A stretch of DNA of 64,000 bases, from the NCBI GenBank assembly GCA_947626745.1, contig CANQTF010000004.1:62001-126000 (forward strand). The letters run 5' to 3'. Below the pieces are notes generated by a model. It was not told the origin of the DNA. It did not search any database and worked only from the letters and a program-made list of their open reading frames with translations. The stretch comes from an uncultured Lachnospiraceae bacterium (GTDB lineage Bacteria > Bacillota > Clostridia > Lachnospirales > Lachnospiraceae). Below are positions 25,033 through 34,354 of the stretch, in pieces (within the stretch, counting starts at the first letter, position 1; the number at the start of each line of letters is the position of its first letter). Position numbers and translations under genes: made by a program.

Positions 25033-26271
25033 TCACTCCCCGCTTTCCTTTCCGTGCGCCGCATATGTCCGGGCGCATTTCTCCTTGACCGCCGCGCGCA
25101 GACTGCCGTCCTTCACATAGACCGCTATCTCGTCGCCCACCGCCACCTGATCGACGGAATTGAGCGTCGCTCCCGCGCTGTCTGCAGCGTAAGCATATCC
25201 CTGATTCAGCTTGTCGAGCGGCGACAGACCCCGCAGCTGTTCCACATAGAGCGCCAGTCTGTGTCTGCTGTCCCGCAGACGGCCCTCCATGACATTCTGC
25301 AGACGCTCTTCCAAAGATAACGCCTGTGTGCGTTTCATGCGGATCCGGTTGACGGGACTCAAATATTTCAGCCTGACGCCGTAATGCTCCGTCTCCTGCC
25401 GGCAGCGGCCAAGCGTCCTGCGGATCATATGCTGCATGGTATAGGCGTACTCCGACAGCTTGTCCTGCAGATGCTCGAGATCGTACACCGCAAGCTCCGC
25501 CGCGGCAGAAGGCGTAGGCGCGCGCAGATCCGCCACAAAATCGGCAATGGTCGTGTCCGTCTCATGTCCCACCGCGGAAATGATCGGGATCGGGCAGTCA
25601 AAGATCGCCTGCGCCACTGCCTCTTCGTTGAACGCCCACAGATCTTCGATAGAGCCGCCGCCCCTGCCGACGATGATCACGTCCACGCCAAGCCTCTCCA
25701 TGGCCCGGATCCCGTTGACGATGCTGGGGACCGCCGCTTCCCCCTGCACGATCGCCGGATACAAAATGATCTGTACATAGGGGTTCCTCCTGCCGGCAAT
25801 ATTGATGATATCCCTCACCGCCGCCCCTGTGGAGGCGGTCACGACGCCCAGCGTCCTGACGTATCTCGGGATCGGCTGCTTGTACTCCCTCGCAAACATG
25901 CCCCGCTCTTCCAGCTCCCGCTTCAGCCGCTCATACCGCTCGAAAAGCTCTCCCGTCCCGTCCTGACGTATCTCCTTCGCATACAACTGGTATCTGCCGT
26001 CCCGCTCGTAAACGTCTACGTTCCCGCTCACCACGACCTGCTGCCCTTCCTCCAGCCGGAAGCGCAGCCCGACGCGGTTCTGAGAAAACATAACGCATGC
26101 TATTGCGCCTTTTGCGTCCTTTAATGTAAAATAAATATGTCCAGAGGAATGATATTTGCAGTTGCTGACCTCGCCCTTCACCATGACCGACTGCAACATA
26201 TAATCCTGCGTGAACATATTTCTGATATAAGAATTGACCTGTGTAACTGTATAGACATTCTGCCCCGGCAT
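25033..26271 (-). CDS. xseA: Exodeoxyribonuclease VII large subunit
   Basis: The 412-residue protein carries the OB-fold start (VYTVTQVNSYIRNMF), then SVMVKGEVSNCKYHSSGHIY for ssDNA binding. The catalytic region has VVTASTGAAVRDIINIAGRR and DVIIVGRGGGSIEDLWAFNE, and later ISAVGHETDTTIADFVADLR. It digests single-stranded DNA from both ends. It is upstream of xseB and downstream of nusB at 15 bases, the standard order. Confidence 0.95.
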   Translation of the reverse strand: MPGQNVYTVTQVNSYIRNMFTQDYMLQSVMVKGEVSNCKYHSSGHIYFTLKDAKGAIACVMFSQNRVGLRFRLEEGQQVVVSGNVDVYERDGRYQLYAKEIRQDGTGELFERYERLKRELEERGMFAREYKQPIPRYVRTLGVVTASTGAAVRDIINIAGRRNPYVQIILYPAIVQGEAAVPSIVNGIRAMERLGVDVIIVGRGGGSIEDLWAFNEEAVAQAIFDCPIPIISAVGHETDTTIADFVADLRAPTPSAAAELAVYDLEHLQDKLSEYAYTMQHMIRRTLGRCRQETEHYGVRLKYLSPVNRIRMKRTQALSLEERLQNVMEGRLRDSRHRLALYVEQLRGLSPLDKLNQGYAYAADSAGATLNSVDQVAVGDEIAVYVKDGSLRAAVKEKCARTYAAHGKESGE

Positions 26272-26286
26272 AACGGCACCATCCCT

Positions 26287-26682
26287 CTAAGCGAACTTTG
26301 CCAGAATGCCGTTGACGAAGCCCGGCGATGCGTCCTGACCGAATTTCTTGGCAAGCTCCACCGCCTCGTTGATAGCGACGCCGGTAGGAACGGAATCGTC
26401 ATAAGCGATCTCATAAACCGCCAGCCGCAGGATCGTCAGATCGACCTTGCTCATCCGGGCGGTATCCCAGCCCTCCGTCCTCTCGTTGAGCTGTGCGTCT
26501 ATCTCCGAGAGCTTTTGCTGTATCCTGTGATACTTATCCGATATGTACGCTGCGTCCTTGCCCGCCGCTGCCTCATCGTCTTCAAAGAACAGCCGCTCCT
26601 GCTCCGTCATATCTTCCATGCTGTTAAATTCCACGCGGAACAGCAGTTTAAAAATCTGCTCCCGCAACTCTCTTCTGCTCAT
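26287..26682 (-). CDS. nusB: Transcription antitermination protein NusB
   Basis: The 131-residue all-helical protein begins MSRRELREQIFKLLFRVEFN and ends with EAVELAKKFGQDASPGFVNG. The NusB signature REQIFKLLFR is replaced only conservatively. It binds boxA RNA with NusE to prevent Rho termination in rRNA operons. It is between asp23 and xseA as in many Clostridia. Confidence 0.93.
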   Translation of the reverse strand: MSRRELREQIFKLLFRVEFNSMEDMTEQERLFFEDDEAAAGKDAAYISDKYHRIQQKLSEIDAQLNERTEGWDTARMSKVDLTILRLAVYEIAYDDSVPTGVAINEAVELAKKFGQDASPGFVNGILAKFA

Positions 26683-26724
26683 AATGACTCCCGTTGTGTG
26701 TTGTTTGGCTCTGCCTCTGTCCGC

Positions 26725-27117
26725 TCAGTGCGTCATATGGATACCCGATATCCGGATATTGACGTCGGTCACTTCCAGCCCGGTCATGTTCTCGATCGCG
26801 CTCTTGACCTTGTTCTGCACGCGCTGGCACGTGGCAGGGATATTGTATCCGTACTCCATCGTGATCGCCAGCTCCACCTTGACCTTCCTGTTGCGGATCT
26901 CCACCTTGACGCCCTTGACGAGCCCCTTGACACCGGCCCGGCTCAGTATCTCGTCGGCGACGTTGCCGTTCATGGCCGTCACGCCGTCCACCTCCATCGC
27001 CGCCAGCGCGGCGATCATCGCGACCACGTCGTCCGCGATCTTGACCGTTCCGAATGTTTCTTCCTCGGGGGATAAGCTGATATTTTTAGATGTCTCCTGT
27101 TCCATGATACGTTCCAT
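26725..27117 (-). CDS. Asp23/Gls24 family envelope stress protein
   Basis: The 130-residue protein contains GTVKIADDVVAMIAALAAME and VDGVTAMNGNVADEILSRAG, then VELAITMEYGYNIPATCQRV, all characteristic of the Asp23 fold. Members are membrane-associated or cytosolic and linked to alkaline or envelope stress. The copy at this place (before nusB) is common in Firmicutes and is often annotated yqhY-like. It is the first gene of the nusB-xse-isp-dxs cluster with a likely promoter in the 62-base gap upstream. Confidence 0.92.
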   Translation of the reverse strand: MERIMEQETSKNISLSPEEETFGTVKIADDVVAMIAALAAMEVDGVTAMNGNVADEILSRAGVKGLVKGVKVEIRNRKVKVELAITMEYGYNIPATCQRVQNKVKSAIENMTGLEVTDVNIRISGIHMTH

Positions 27118-27125
27118 GCCTTTCT

Positions 27126-27156
27126 TTCATTTGGATTCAGTATAACAAAATTTATG
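27126..27156 (-). promoter_or_regulatory. Possible promoter of the asp23-nusB cluster
   Basis: On the minus strand the gap upstream of asp23 has TGTTATACT, an extended -10 (TG then TATACT), in AT-rich sequence, with no good -35 (closest is TATGCA). It is the only candidate between the transglutaminase-like gene and asp23. Confidence 0.4.
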
Positions 27157-27179
27157 ATTTTTGCATAGCCCCATTCCCA

Positions 27180-28349
27180 TTAAAGCCAAAAGCTCATACT
27201 GTACTGCACTTCATCGTCCGAATATGACACCAGCCCGTCGGGACAGTCGAGATACCGGAATATCTGCTGATCGGTGATCAGCTCCTCGTACATCTTACGA
27301 TACACGTCGTAGCTGCCGCACTTTAAAGTCACATAGGCGCTCCCCTTCTCATATTCCCCCTGAAAGATACGCTCGATCCGTTCCGGATCCCACTCCGTAA
27401 AATAAAAGCCCTCCCGCACATAATAGTTGGCATCCATGGAATCGCACACCGGAAGCTCCACCACGTTGTCCGTCTCGTGGGTCAGGTTCATCTGGCTTGC
27501 GGGAACGCACAGATAGTCGTAGTTGATCGTCGGTATCTTTTCGCCCGGATAGCTGCCCTCTACGGCCTGATAGGACGCGTCGCCCCAGGTCGTGTCCACA
27601 TAGTAATACTTTCCGTCGATCCGCACAAGATTCCAGGCATGTCCCTCGCCGCCGACCACGCGCCCGAGCACGATCGTGGAAAAGATCCCGGCCTTGTCCA
27701 ACAGGTACTGCGTCGCCTTGGCATATCCCTGACAGACGGACCTGCCCCCGATAAATACGGAGCAGATATTCTGATTGTCCTTTGCCGCCGCATCATACTC
27801 CGTGTGGTGGATCAGATACTCGTATATATACTTTACCTTGGCATACTCGTCCGCCCCCTCCGGCATACCCGCCAGACATTGGTTTACATAACTATCTATC
27901 TGCCGCTGCTTCTGCTGCGCCTCCTCCCGGCTGAAGCAGTACGTTCCGGTAAAGGTGATCCGTTTGAGCACATCCCCGAGCGTGTACTCCGTGTAAGTAT
28001 AGCCGTCCACATAAAAGATCTCCGGGTGATCGTTCAGCACGCACTGGAAAGCATGGGCTATCTCGTCCCTGTCAACGCTGGACAGATACACGTCCTCGTC
28101 ATAATTCACCAGAGCGTCCCGGATCTCCAGATACAGCCTCTGCTCCTCCTCGGACAGCATGCCGTAGGCATATCCGTCCTCCGGCTCCCGCCAGACGACC
28201 TGCTGTGTCTGTGCCCCCTGCTCCTGTCCGGCGCCGACCTCCTCCTGCACGTACCGCTCCTGCTCCCGCTGGGGCAGGACCTTACACACATAAGCGAGAG
28301 AGACGGCCGCAGCCAGCATGCCCGTCAACAACAAACCTGTTTTCTTCAT
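27180..28349 (-). CDS. Transglutaminase-like (Cys-His-Asp) secreted or anchored protein
   Basis: The 389-residue protein begins with an N-terminal hydrophobic segment (MKKTGLLLTGMLAAAVSLAY), without a lipobox. The catalytic triad is read in GGRSVCQGYAKATQYLLD (Cys), GGEGHAWNLVRIDGKYYYVD (His) and DTTWGD (Asp). Such domains are found in cysteine proteases and protein-crosslinking enzymes, so the reaction is not known. The N-terminal two-thirds resembles the DUF-type leader of Clostridia transglutaminase-like proteins (ALVNYDEDVYLSSVDRDEI). It lies between prfC and asp23 and is probably a separate unit. Confidence 0.82.
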   Translation of the reverse strand: MKKTGLLLTGMLAAAVSLAYVCKVLPQREQERYVQEEVGAGQEQGAQTQQVVWREPEDGYAYGMLSEEEQRLYLEIRDALVNYDEDVYLSSVDRDEIAHAFQCVLNDHPEIFYVDGYTYTEYTLGDVLKRITFTGTYCFSREEAQQKQRQIDSYVNQCLAGMPEGADEYAKVKYIYEYLIHHTEYDAAAKDNQNICSVFIGGRSVCQGYAKATQYLLDKAGIFSTIVLGRVVGGEGHAWNLVRIDGKYYYVDTTWGDASYQAVEGSYPGEKIPTINYDYLCVPASQMNLTHETDNVVELPVCDSMDANYYVREGFYFTEWDPERIERIFQGEYEKGSAYVTLKCGSYDVYRKMYEELITDQQIFRYLDCPDGLVSYSDDEVQYSMSFWL

Positions 28350-28392
28350 ATGCGCTCACCCCTATCGACGCAGACCCTTCACGGCTTGTCCG

Positions 28393-29985
28393 TCAGTTCC
28401 TTCCGAACTCCGACAAAAGCAGCCCTTCGTTCCGCTCCACCGTCATGCCGATACTCCACTGGTTGATGAACAACAGCAGCGGATTCCCTTTCAGATCTTG
28501 GATCTTCTTCATATCGGAGGTTCCCGACAGCTTGTCCAGATCGATATCCTTGTTCTCGATCCAGCGTATGTGCTCGTAGGGCAGATTCTCCAGACGGATC
28601 TCCACGTTGTACTCGTTTTCCAGACGGTACTTCAGCACATCGAACTGCAGCACGCCGACTACGCCGACTATGATCTCCTCCATGCCCGTGTTGCACTCCT
28701 GAAAGATCTGGATCGCACCTTCCTGCGCGATCTGCGTGATCCCTTTCACAAATTGTTTTCGTTTCATCGTGTCTATCTGCTTCACCCGCGCGAAATGCTC
28801 CGGCGCGAATGTGGGTATCCCTTCATACATGAACTGCTCCTTCGGCATGCAGATCGTGTCGCCGATCGAGAAGATCCCCGGGTCGAACACGCCGATGATG
28901 TCTCCCGCATACGCCTCATCGAGTATCCGGCGCTCGTCCGCCATGATCTGCTGCGGCTGCGAGAGGCGCATGACCTTGCCGCCCTGCACATGCTTGACCT
29001 CCGCAGAGGCGTCAAACCTGCCTGAGCAGACGCGCATGAAAGCGACTCTGTCCCGATGCGCCTTGTTCATGTTCGCCTGTATCTTAAACACAAAGGCCGA
29101 AAAATCATGCTCCACCGGGTCGATCAGGCCGATATCCGCCCTGCGCGGAAGCGGGGGCGTGGTCATTTTCAGGAAGTGCTGCAGGAAGATCTCCACGCCG
29201 AAGTTCGTCAGCGCCGACCCAAAGAACACCGGCGTCAGTTCCCCTGCCTGTATCCGTTCCAGATCGTACTCTGCGCTGGCGCCGTCCAACAGTTCGATCT
29301 CGTCCGCCAGCTGTGTGCTGAACGCCTCGCCGATCTGCTCCCGCAAAAGCGCGTCGTCGTCGATCGGGATCCTTGTGGCATGTCCCTCCTTCGTGCCTTT
29401 TTCCGTATCGGCATAGGTGATGACGCACCTGCTCTCCCGCTCATAGACGCCCTTGAAGTTCTTGCCCGAGCCGATCGGCCAGTTGATCGGACACGTAGCG
29501 ATCCCCAGCTCCTTCTCGATCTCGTCAAGCAGTTCAAAAGTGTCGTTGGCGTCCCTGTCCATCTTGTTGATAAAAGTAAAGATCGGGATATGCCGCATCA
29601 CGCACACCTTAAACAGCTTGCGCGTCTGCGCCTCAACTCCCTTGGATCCGTCGATCACCATGACCGCCGAGTCCGCCGCCATCAATGTCCGGTATGTGTC
29701 CTCCGAGAAATCCTGATGCCCGGGCGTGTCCAAAATATTGATGCAGTAACCGCCGTAAGCAAACTGGAGCACCGAAGAGGTAACGGAGATACCTCTCTCC
29801 TTCTCGATCTCCATCCAGTCGGATACGGCGTGTCTGGCGGTGGCCTTGCCTTTCACGCTGCCCGCCAGATTGATAGCCCCGCCGTACAGCAGGAACTTTT
29901 CCGTCAGTGTAGTCTTACCCGCATCAGGGTGCGATATGATCGCAAATGTCCTTCTTTTGTTGATCTCCTCTGCGTAATTACCCAA
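28393..29985 (-). CDS. prfC: Peptide chain release factor 3
   Basis: RF3 is a GTPase that recycles RF1/RF2 from the ribosome. G1 is AIISHPDAGKTTLTEKFLLY, G3 is DTPGHQDFSEDTYR and G4 is INKMDRDANDT. An EF-Tu-like domain 2 (GIGEKSxxxQ-like region) and the C-terminal domain FDVLKYRLENEYNVEIRLEN follow. The start at 29985 is a TTG with GGAGGATAAGATC in front, giving 530 residues, the usual size. The long frame that runs into deoB is not used. Confidence 0.93.
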   Translation of the reverse strand: MGNYAEEINKRRTFAIISHPDAGKTTLTEKFLLYGGAINLAGSVKGKATARHAVSDWMEIEKERGISVTSSVLQFAYGGYCINILDTPGHQDFSEDTYRTLMAADSAVMVIDGSKGVEAQTRKLFKVCVMRHIPIFTFINKMDRDANDTFELLDEIEKELGIATCPINWPIGSGKNFKGVYERESRCVITYADTEKGTKEGHATRIPIDDDALLREQIGEAFSTQLADEIELLDGASAEYDLERIQAGELTPVFFGSALTNFGVEIFLQHFLKMTTPPLPRRADIGLIDPVEHDFSAFVFKIQANMNKAHRDRVAFMRVCSGRFDASAEVKHVQGGKVMRLSQPQQIMADERRILDEAYAGDIIGVFDPGIFSIGDTICMPKEQFMYEGIPTFAPEHFARVKQIDTMKRKQFVKGITQIAQEGAIQIFQECNTGMEEIIVGVVGVLQFDVLKYRLENEYNVEIRLENLPYEHIRWIENKDIDLDKLSGTSDMKKIQDLKGNPLLLFINQWSIGMTVERNEGLLLSEFGRN

Positions 29986-30010
29986 GATCTTATCCTCCAA
30001 ATTCCCTATG

Positions 30011-31162
30011 TCAGAGCATAGATGTTCCGGCAAATTCCGGTCTGATCCCGAAATAGTCGAGCACCGTCGCGCCGATATCCGCAAACGTGTCTCTTGTGCC
30101 GAGATCCGCCGGCTTCACTTTCCTGCCATACATGAGGAACGGCGTATGTTCTCTGGAATGGTCCGTCGATGCCTTGTAGCCCGGATCGCAGCCGTGATCC
30201 GCCGTTATCATCAGAATGTCGTCCTCCCGCAGCTTCCCGAGTATGTCGGGCAGCTTTTCGTCAAAATAAGTGAGCGCGGCGGCATAGCCGTCAACATCGT
30301 TGCGGTGTCCGTACAGCATATCGTAATCCACCAGATTGACAAAGCACAGCCCTTCAAAATCCCGGTCCATATATTCGAGCGTCCTCTCGATCCCCTCCGC
30401 GTTGCCTTTGGTGTACACATACTCCGTGATGCCGCGCCCCGCAAAGATATCCTTGATCTTGCCAACGGAGATCACGTCGCGCCCGGCAGCCTGCAGCTGA
30501 TCCAACATGGTGACCGCCGGCGGCTCCAGCGAGAAATCATGGCGTCCCGCCGTCCTGAAATAACCGCCGCTCTCACCCGCAAAGGGTCTGGCGATCACAC
30601 GTCCGACGCCGTGTTCCCCCTGCAGGATATCCCTCGCCTGTCTGCAGTACGCATACAGTGTCTCCACAGGCACGACGTCTTCGTGCGCCGCGATCTGAAA
30701 CACGCTGTCCGCCGACGTGTAGACGATCAGCCGGCCGGTCTTCACATGTTCGTCCCCGTAATCCTTGATCACTTCCGTGCCGGAATAGGGTCTGTTGCAC
30801 AGCACGCCTCTGCCCGTCGCCGCGCAGAACCGGTCCAGTATCTCCTGCGGGAATCCGTCGGGATAGGTAGGGAGCGGCTTCCTTGACAGGATACCGGCGA
30901 TCTCCCAGTGTCCTATGGTAGTATCTTTTCCCTTGGAAGCCTCCTTCATACGGGCGAACCGTCCCGTAGGCGACGCCGCTCTTTCCCCGCACTCCACACC
31001 GTCTATATTGAACAGGCCCAGCGCACCCATATTAGGCATGTGAAACGCGCTGCTTAAAGCGACGGACCGCAGCGTGTTCGTTCCCGCGTCGCCGTAATCG
31101 GCCGCGTCCGCCATCTCCCCAATGCCAAAGCTGTCCAACACGATCAAGAAAATTCTTTTCAT
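30011..31162 (-). CDS. deoB: Phosphopentomutase
   Basis: DeoB interconverts ribose-1- and ribose-5-phosphate (and deoxy forms) with two Mn2+. The chosen start MKRIFLIVLDSFGIGEMADA has the metal Asp within LDSFGIG, followed by DYGDAGTNTL. The other site is ADHGCDPGYKASTDHSREHT. The protein has 383 residues, and the start has GGAGGCAGGAT upstream. It is adjacent to prfC (25-base gap), which is an unusual pair. It supports nucleoside salvage; no pyn, pdp or cdd genes are next to it. Confidence 0.95.
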   Translation of the reverse strand: MKRIFLIVLDSFGIGEMADAADYGDAGTNTLRSVALSSAFHMPNMGALGLFNIDGVECGERAASPTGRFARMKEASKGKDTTIGHWEIAGILSRKPLPTYPDGFPQEILDRFCAATGRGVLCNRPYSGTEVIKDYGDEHVKTGRLIVYTSADSVFQIAAHEDVVPVETLYAYCRQARDILQGEHGVGRVIARPFAGESGGYFRTAGRHDFSLEPPAVTMLDQLQAAGRDVISVGKIKDIFAGRGITEYVYTKGNAEGIERTLEYMDRDFEGLCFVNLVDYDMLYGHRNDVDGYAAALTYFDEKLPDILGKLREDDILMITADHGCDPGYKASTDHSREHTPFLMYGRKVKPADLGTRDTFADIGATVLDYFGIRPEFAGTSML

Positions 31163-31234
31163 ATCCTGCCTCCGTACTTCAACTCTGCCTGTCTGCGGCG
31201 GCGTCCCGCGCCGTCCGTCAGCATACTCTTTATC

Positions 31235-31240
31235 AGTATA
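31235..31240 (-). promoter_or_regulatory. Possible -10 of deoB promoter
   Basis: TATACT with an upstream TG one base before (extended -10) lies about 70 bases before deoB, in the only AT-rich part of this gap. No convincing -35 is visible. Reading is tentative. Confidence 0.3.
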
Positions 31241-31268
31241 GCATAAAAACATCAATTATGCACTTTGT

Positions 31269-31985
31269 TTAATTCGGACTGACCGTACTGATGATCACGG
31301 ACTCCGGGCTGACGCCCGTCTTGCGTATCACGATATCCTCGATCTGCGCGCGCTGCGCCTCTGTCAGCTCGGCCGTATTGACCACCACGTCCACGCTGTC
31401 GCCGTCGATGCTGACGATCGCGTCGTCAAATCCCTTGGCGTCCAGAAGGATCTCCGCCGCCGTCTCCTTCTCGGCCACATCGGTCATGGAGATCATGCTG
31501 TTGACCGCTTCCTGCTTCTGTGTCTCACTGATATTGGCGTTGTTGATGATCTCCAAGAGCGTCTCCTTGTTCTGCGCACGGGTCTGCTCCTTCTGCAGCT
31601 TCGCGCCCGACAGTTCGGACACCGTTCCCGACGACGTGAACACCGCCTCGCCCGGCACATCTTCCATCTGCTCTTCCGCCAGCGCCTCCGCCAGTTCCTC
31701 GTCCACGCCGCCGTTTTCCGACATTGTCACGTCCGTGTCAAGACTGTCGATGTCCCCCGATGCCTGTTCGATATCCTCGTCGGACAGATCCGCAAGCGAC
31801 GTGTAATCGGAATCCTCGCTGTCGAGCGCAAGATCGCTGCCCTCATCGACCTTGACCCCGCCGTTGACGGACATGACCTCCTCGTCCGTCACTTTTGTGC
31901 CCGCAAAATTCAGGTAACCTGCCACGGCGATCATGATCGCCAGCGCCGTGATCATCATTTGGTTCTTTTTGATCATATTTTTCAA
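31269..31985 (-). CDS. spoIIIAH: Stage III sporulation protein AH
   Basis: SpoIIIAH is the mother-cell membrane protein of the SpoIIIA-SpoIIQ channel. The 238-residue protein starts MKNMIKKNQMMITALAIMIA, with one membrane helix (about 9-27) and a Ser/Asp/Glu-rich linker. The C-terminal EscJ/YscJ-like ring domain has GFDDAIVSIDGDSVDVVVNT and RKTGVSPESVIISTVSP. It is the last gene of the operon, 13 bases after spoIIIAG. Confidence 0.9.
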   Translation of the reverse strand: MKNMIKKNQMMITALAIMIAVAGYLNFAGTKVTDEEVMSVNGGVKVDEGSDLALDSEDSDYTSLADLSDEDIEQASGDIDSLDTDVTMSENGGVDEELAEALAEEQMEDVPGEAVFTSSGTVSELSGAKLQKEQTRAQNKETLLEIINNANISETQKQEAVNSMISMTDVAEKETAAEILLDAKGFDDAIVSIDGDSVDVVVNTAELTEAQRAQIEDIVIRKTGVSPESVIISTVSPN

Positions 31986-31998
31986 CTCTTTCTCCCCT

Positions 31999-32631
31999 TC
32001 ACTGATTATTTTTCATCTTTACTATTTTTATCTTATTCGCATCAAGATCAAATAATACCTGAATCGCCGCGATTATATCATCCTGTACCTTCCGTTCCTG
32101 CGCGCCCTGCGCGATCACCACCACGCCCTCCACCGCCGGCGCGACCGTCTTGGCCACATAGGGCACATTCCGGCCGTTTTCGTCCTCCGTGTATATCGTG
32201 CTCTTCTCTATCCTGCTCTCCCCGACCGTGCGGCTGCCGCCCGCCGCGTCCTGCTCCTCGGTATCCGAATACTCCTCCGGGCCGTCCTTCTCCACGATCC
32301 TTTGCTCGGATTCCTTTAATGTGATCAGCACCTTCACCATGCCCGCGCCGTCCACATACTGCAGCGCCTCCTCAAGCCTGTTCTCCCAGTATGCCGCATA
32401 ACCGCCGGCCGAAGCGTCCTGTTCGTCATATGCCCCGGCGGGCTCTTCCGTTTCCTTTTCGATCACTTTATCACTTATCATGTTCGATAGATCGGACTCT
32501 GTGTCTTCCTGCCGGGCGGGAAGCGCGATGATGCACAGAAGGATCCCAGCCAATACGATGATCAGGCACTGATCTTTCTCCAGCTTCTTTTTGCCCTTTT
32601 GCTTTTCGTGCAGTCTCCTACCCAGCTCCAC
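31999..32631 (-). CDS. spoIIIAG: Stage III sporulation protein AG
   Basis: The 210-residue protein has a basic N-terminus, one helix (CLIIVLAGILLCIIALPARQ) and a ring-building domain. GAGMVKVLITLKESEQRIVE, then YVAKTVAPAVEGVVVIAQGA and KVQDDIIAAIQVLFDLDANK, match SpoIIIAG, whose homologs form a large ring in the intermembrane space. It overlaps spoIIIAF by 14 bases. Confidence 0.9.
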   Translation of the reverse strand: MELGRRLHEKQKGKKKLEKDQCLIIVLAGILLCIIALPARQEDTESDLSNMISDKVIEKETEEPAGAYDEQDASAGGYAAYWENRLEEALQYVDGAGMVKVLITLKESEQRIVEKDGPEEYSDTEEQDAAGGSRTVGESRIEKSTIYTEDENGRNVPYVAKTVAPAVEGVVVIAQGAQERKVQDDIIAAIQVLFDLDANKIKIVKMKNNQ

Positions 32632-33259
32632 GATATGTCACCTCCACCTTATCCTCGGACACGCCGAGCTCCCGCGCGAAGATACGCCGCAGCTCTTCCG
32701 TCCTGTCGTCCGGCCCGCCGCCGTCCTGCTCCGCCTCCCCCTCTTTTCGACCGCCCACCGTGATCTGCCCGACCCGCACGGAAATGTCTCCGTACCCCTC
32801 TTCGGCGTCATCCCGACCGGCCTCTTCCACGGCCACCTCCACGCGGCGAAAGGCCCAGTTTCTCACCGAAGCGCTTCCGGTCCCGGTCTCTTCCAGATCG
32901 ATCCGCACGTCTGCGACCCTGTAGGTACTGTCTGCGGCCGCATCGTTAAGCCTTGCGGCAATACTCTCCTCTATCTGCTCCAAGGCCGCCGCCTCTGCAG
33001 TCTCAGGCACATACGCCGCCCCGCCGCCGGCCTCGCTCCATGTCTGCATCCCGCGCTCCAGCGCGTCCATCCGCTCCTGCCAGTACGCGCCGGCATCGCC
33101 GCCAGTATCCAAGAAGGGCGCTATAAACATCGCCAAAACTATAACACTCGTTATTGCTTTGATATACTTTTCGTACTGTTTTCCCGCCGCAAAGTGCATC
33201 ACCGTCTGCGCCGCGATCAGAAAGATGCCGATGCGCCTGATGTTTGAAACGATCTCCAT
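32618..33259 (-). CDS. spoIIIAF: Stage III sporulation protein AF
   Basis: The 213-residue protein has two N-terminal helices (IGIFLIAAQTVMHFAAG and YIKAITSVIVLAMFIAPFLD) and a C-terminal ring-forming domain, here Arg/Glu-rich (DISVRVGQITVGGRKEGEAE). It starts one base from the end of spoIIIAE. The C-terminal end RELGVSEDKVEVTYRGAG aligns with the family. It is another SpoIIIA channel component. Confidence 0.88.
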   Translation of the reverse strand: MEIVSNIRRIGIFLIAAQTVMHFAAGKQYEKYIKAITSVIVLAMFIAPFLDTGGDAGAYWQERMDALERGMQTWSEAGGGAAYVPETAEAAALEQIEESIAARLNDAAADSTYRVADVRIDLEETGTGSASVRNWAFRRVEVAVEEAGRDDAEEGYGDISVRVGQITVGGRKEGEAEQDGGGPDDRTEELRRIFARELGVSEDKVEVTYRGAG

Positions 33260-34326
33260 TATCTCCCTCCGCCCGTCATATAGGTGATGACCGCGATCTG
33301 TATCACAAACATGCCGACCGCCGACAGGGCGATCTTCAACAGCATGATATTGCCGTCGCCCACCCTGTTGACACAGTTCGAGATCCTCTTGTCGCTGACG
33401 ATCCCGACCAGCGCGGCGCTGACCTTGACGGCGGCCGCGTACAGGGCCAGTTTAGCAAGCGGCATACAGCACAGAAAGAGCAGCACGAGGGTGATATAGA
33501 CGCCGATCCCGTTCCTGATCAGCACCGCCGAACCGACGACCAGTTCAAACATGCCTTCCGTCAGATTGCCGATCCCCGGTATCGCCGACATTGCCTTCTT
33601 GAAAGCGGACGTCTGCAGCGAATCTATAACAGGTGATATCATTGTCTGGAGCAGCGTGAGCCCGGTGATGACGCCCAAGGTGATCTTGACGCTGACGCCA
33701 ATGGCCTTATGTAACAGCTCCAGAAGCAGCGACAGCTTTTCTTCCATCCAGACGCCGTTGATGACCGTCAGCAGCATGTAGATGTGTACGACAGGCATCA
33801 GCACGGTCAGATAGACCCATTCTATCAGGTAAAGGATCAGCAGCAGTATCTGGTAATACGCCGACGCGGAAGCGATGCCGGAGGCGCTCCCCACCGCCAC
33901 CATATAAGTAGGTATGTACAGCTGTATGAACGTGGTCACCGTTTCCAGTATCTCCCGCACGATGAGGACCGCCTTGGCAAAGGCGCGGAGCAGCACCGTG
34001 ACGGTGAAAAGATAGACGAAATAAAATGCGATGTCGGAAACCTGATGATCCCGGAAAAGATCCGCAAAATTGACAAAAAGCGCCGCTGCGATACCCAGAA
34101 TAAGCACCGCCGCAAAGAGCGTCCTGATCTCGTCGGCCTGAGATTGGATTGCGCCTGTTATTCCATTTCCGAGTTCCCTGACCGCCTCCCAGATCTTTCC
34201 CTGCAGGATCAGATCCAGCACGGTCCTGCCGTCAAAGGTATACGCCGGAAACATCTTATGAAAATCGACTGCCGCCGCGTCCAGCCCCAGCTTCTCCCAG
34301 ACCAGACCGCTGTCTGCCATATCCAC
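33259..34326 (-). CDS. spoIIIAE: Stage III sporulation protein AE
   Basis: The 355-residue polytopic protein has family features including SVKITLGVITGLTLLQTMIS and GNLTEGMFELVVGSAVLIRN. Predicted to sit in the mother-cell side of the channel, it is structurally compared to type III secretion export parts. The frame begins MDMADSGLVWEKLG, preceded by GGGAGGTGAGAGCG. It is the longest membrane component of the operon. Confidence 0.9.
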   Translation of the reverse strand: MDMADSGLVWEKLGLDAAAVDFHKMFPAYTFDGRTVLDLILQGKIWEAVRELGNGITGAIQSQADEIRTLFAAVLILGIAAALFVNFADLFRDHQVSDIAFYFVYLFTVTVLLRAFAKAVLIVREILETVTTFIQLYIPTYMVAVGSASGIASASAYYQILLLILYLIEWVYLTVLMPVVHIYMLLTVINGVWMEEKLSLLLELLHKAIGVSVKITLGVITGLTLLQTMISPVIDSLQTSAFKKAMSAIPGIGNLTEGMFELVVGSAVLIRNGIGVYITLVLLFLCCMPLAKLALYAAAVKVSAALVGIVSDKRISNCVNRVGDGNIMLLKIALSAVGMFVIQIAVITYMTGGGR

Positions 34327-34354
34327 GCTCTCACCTCCCGCGTCCCGCCGCCGT

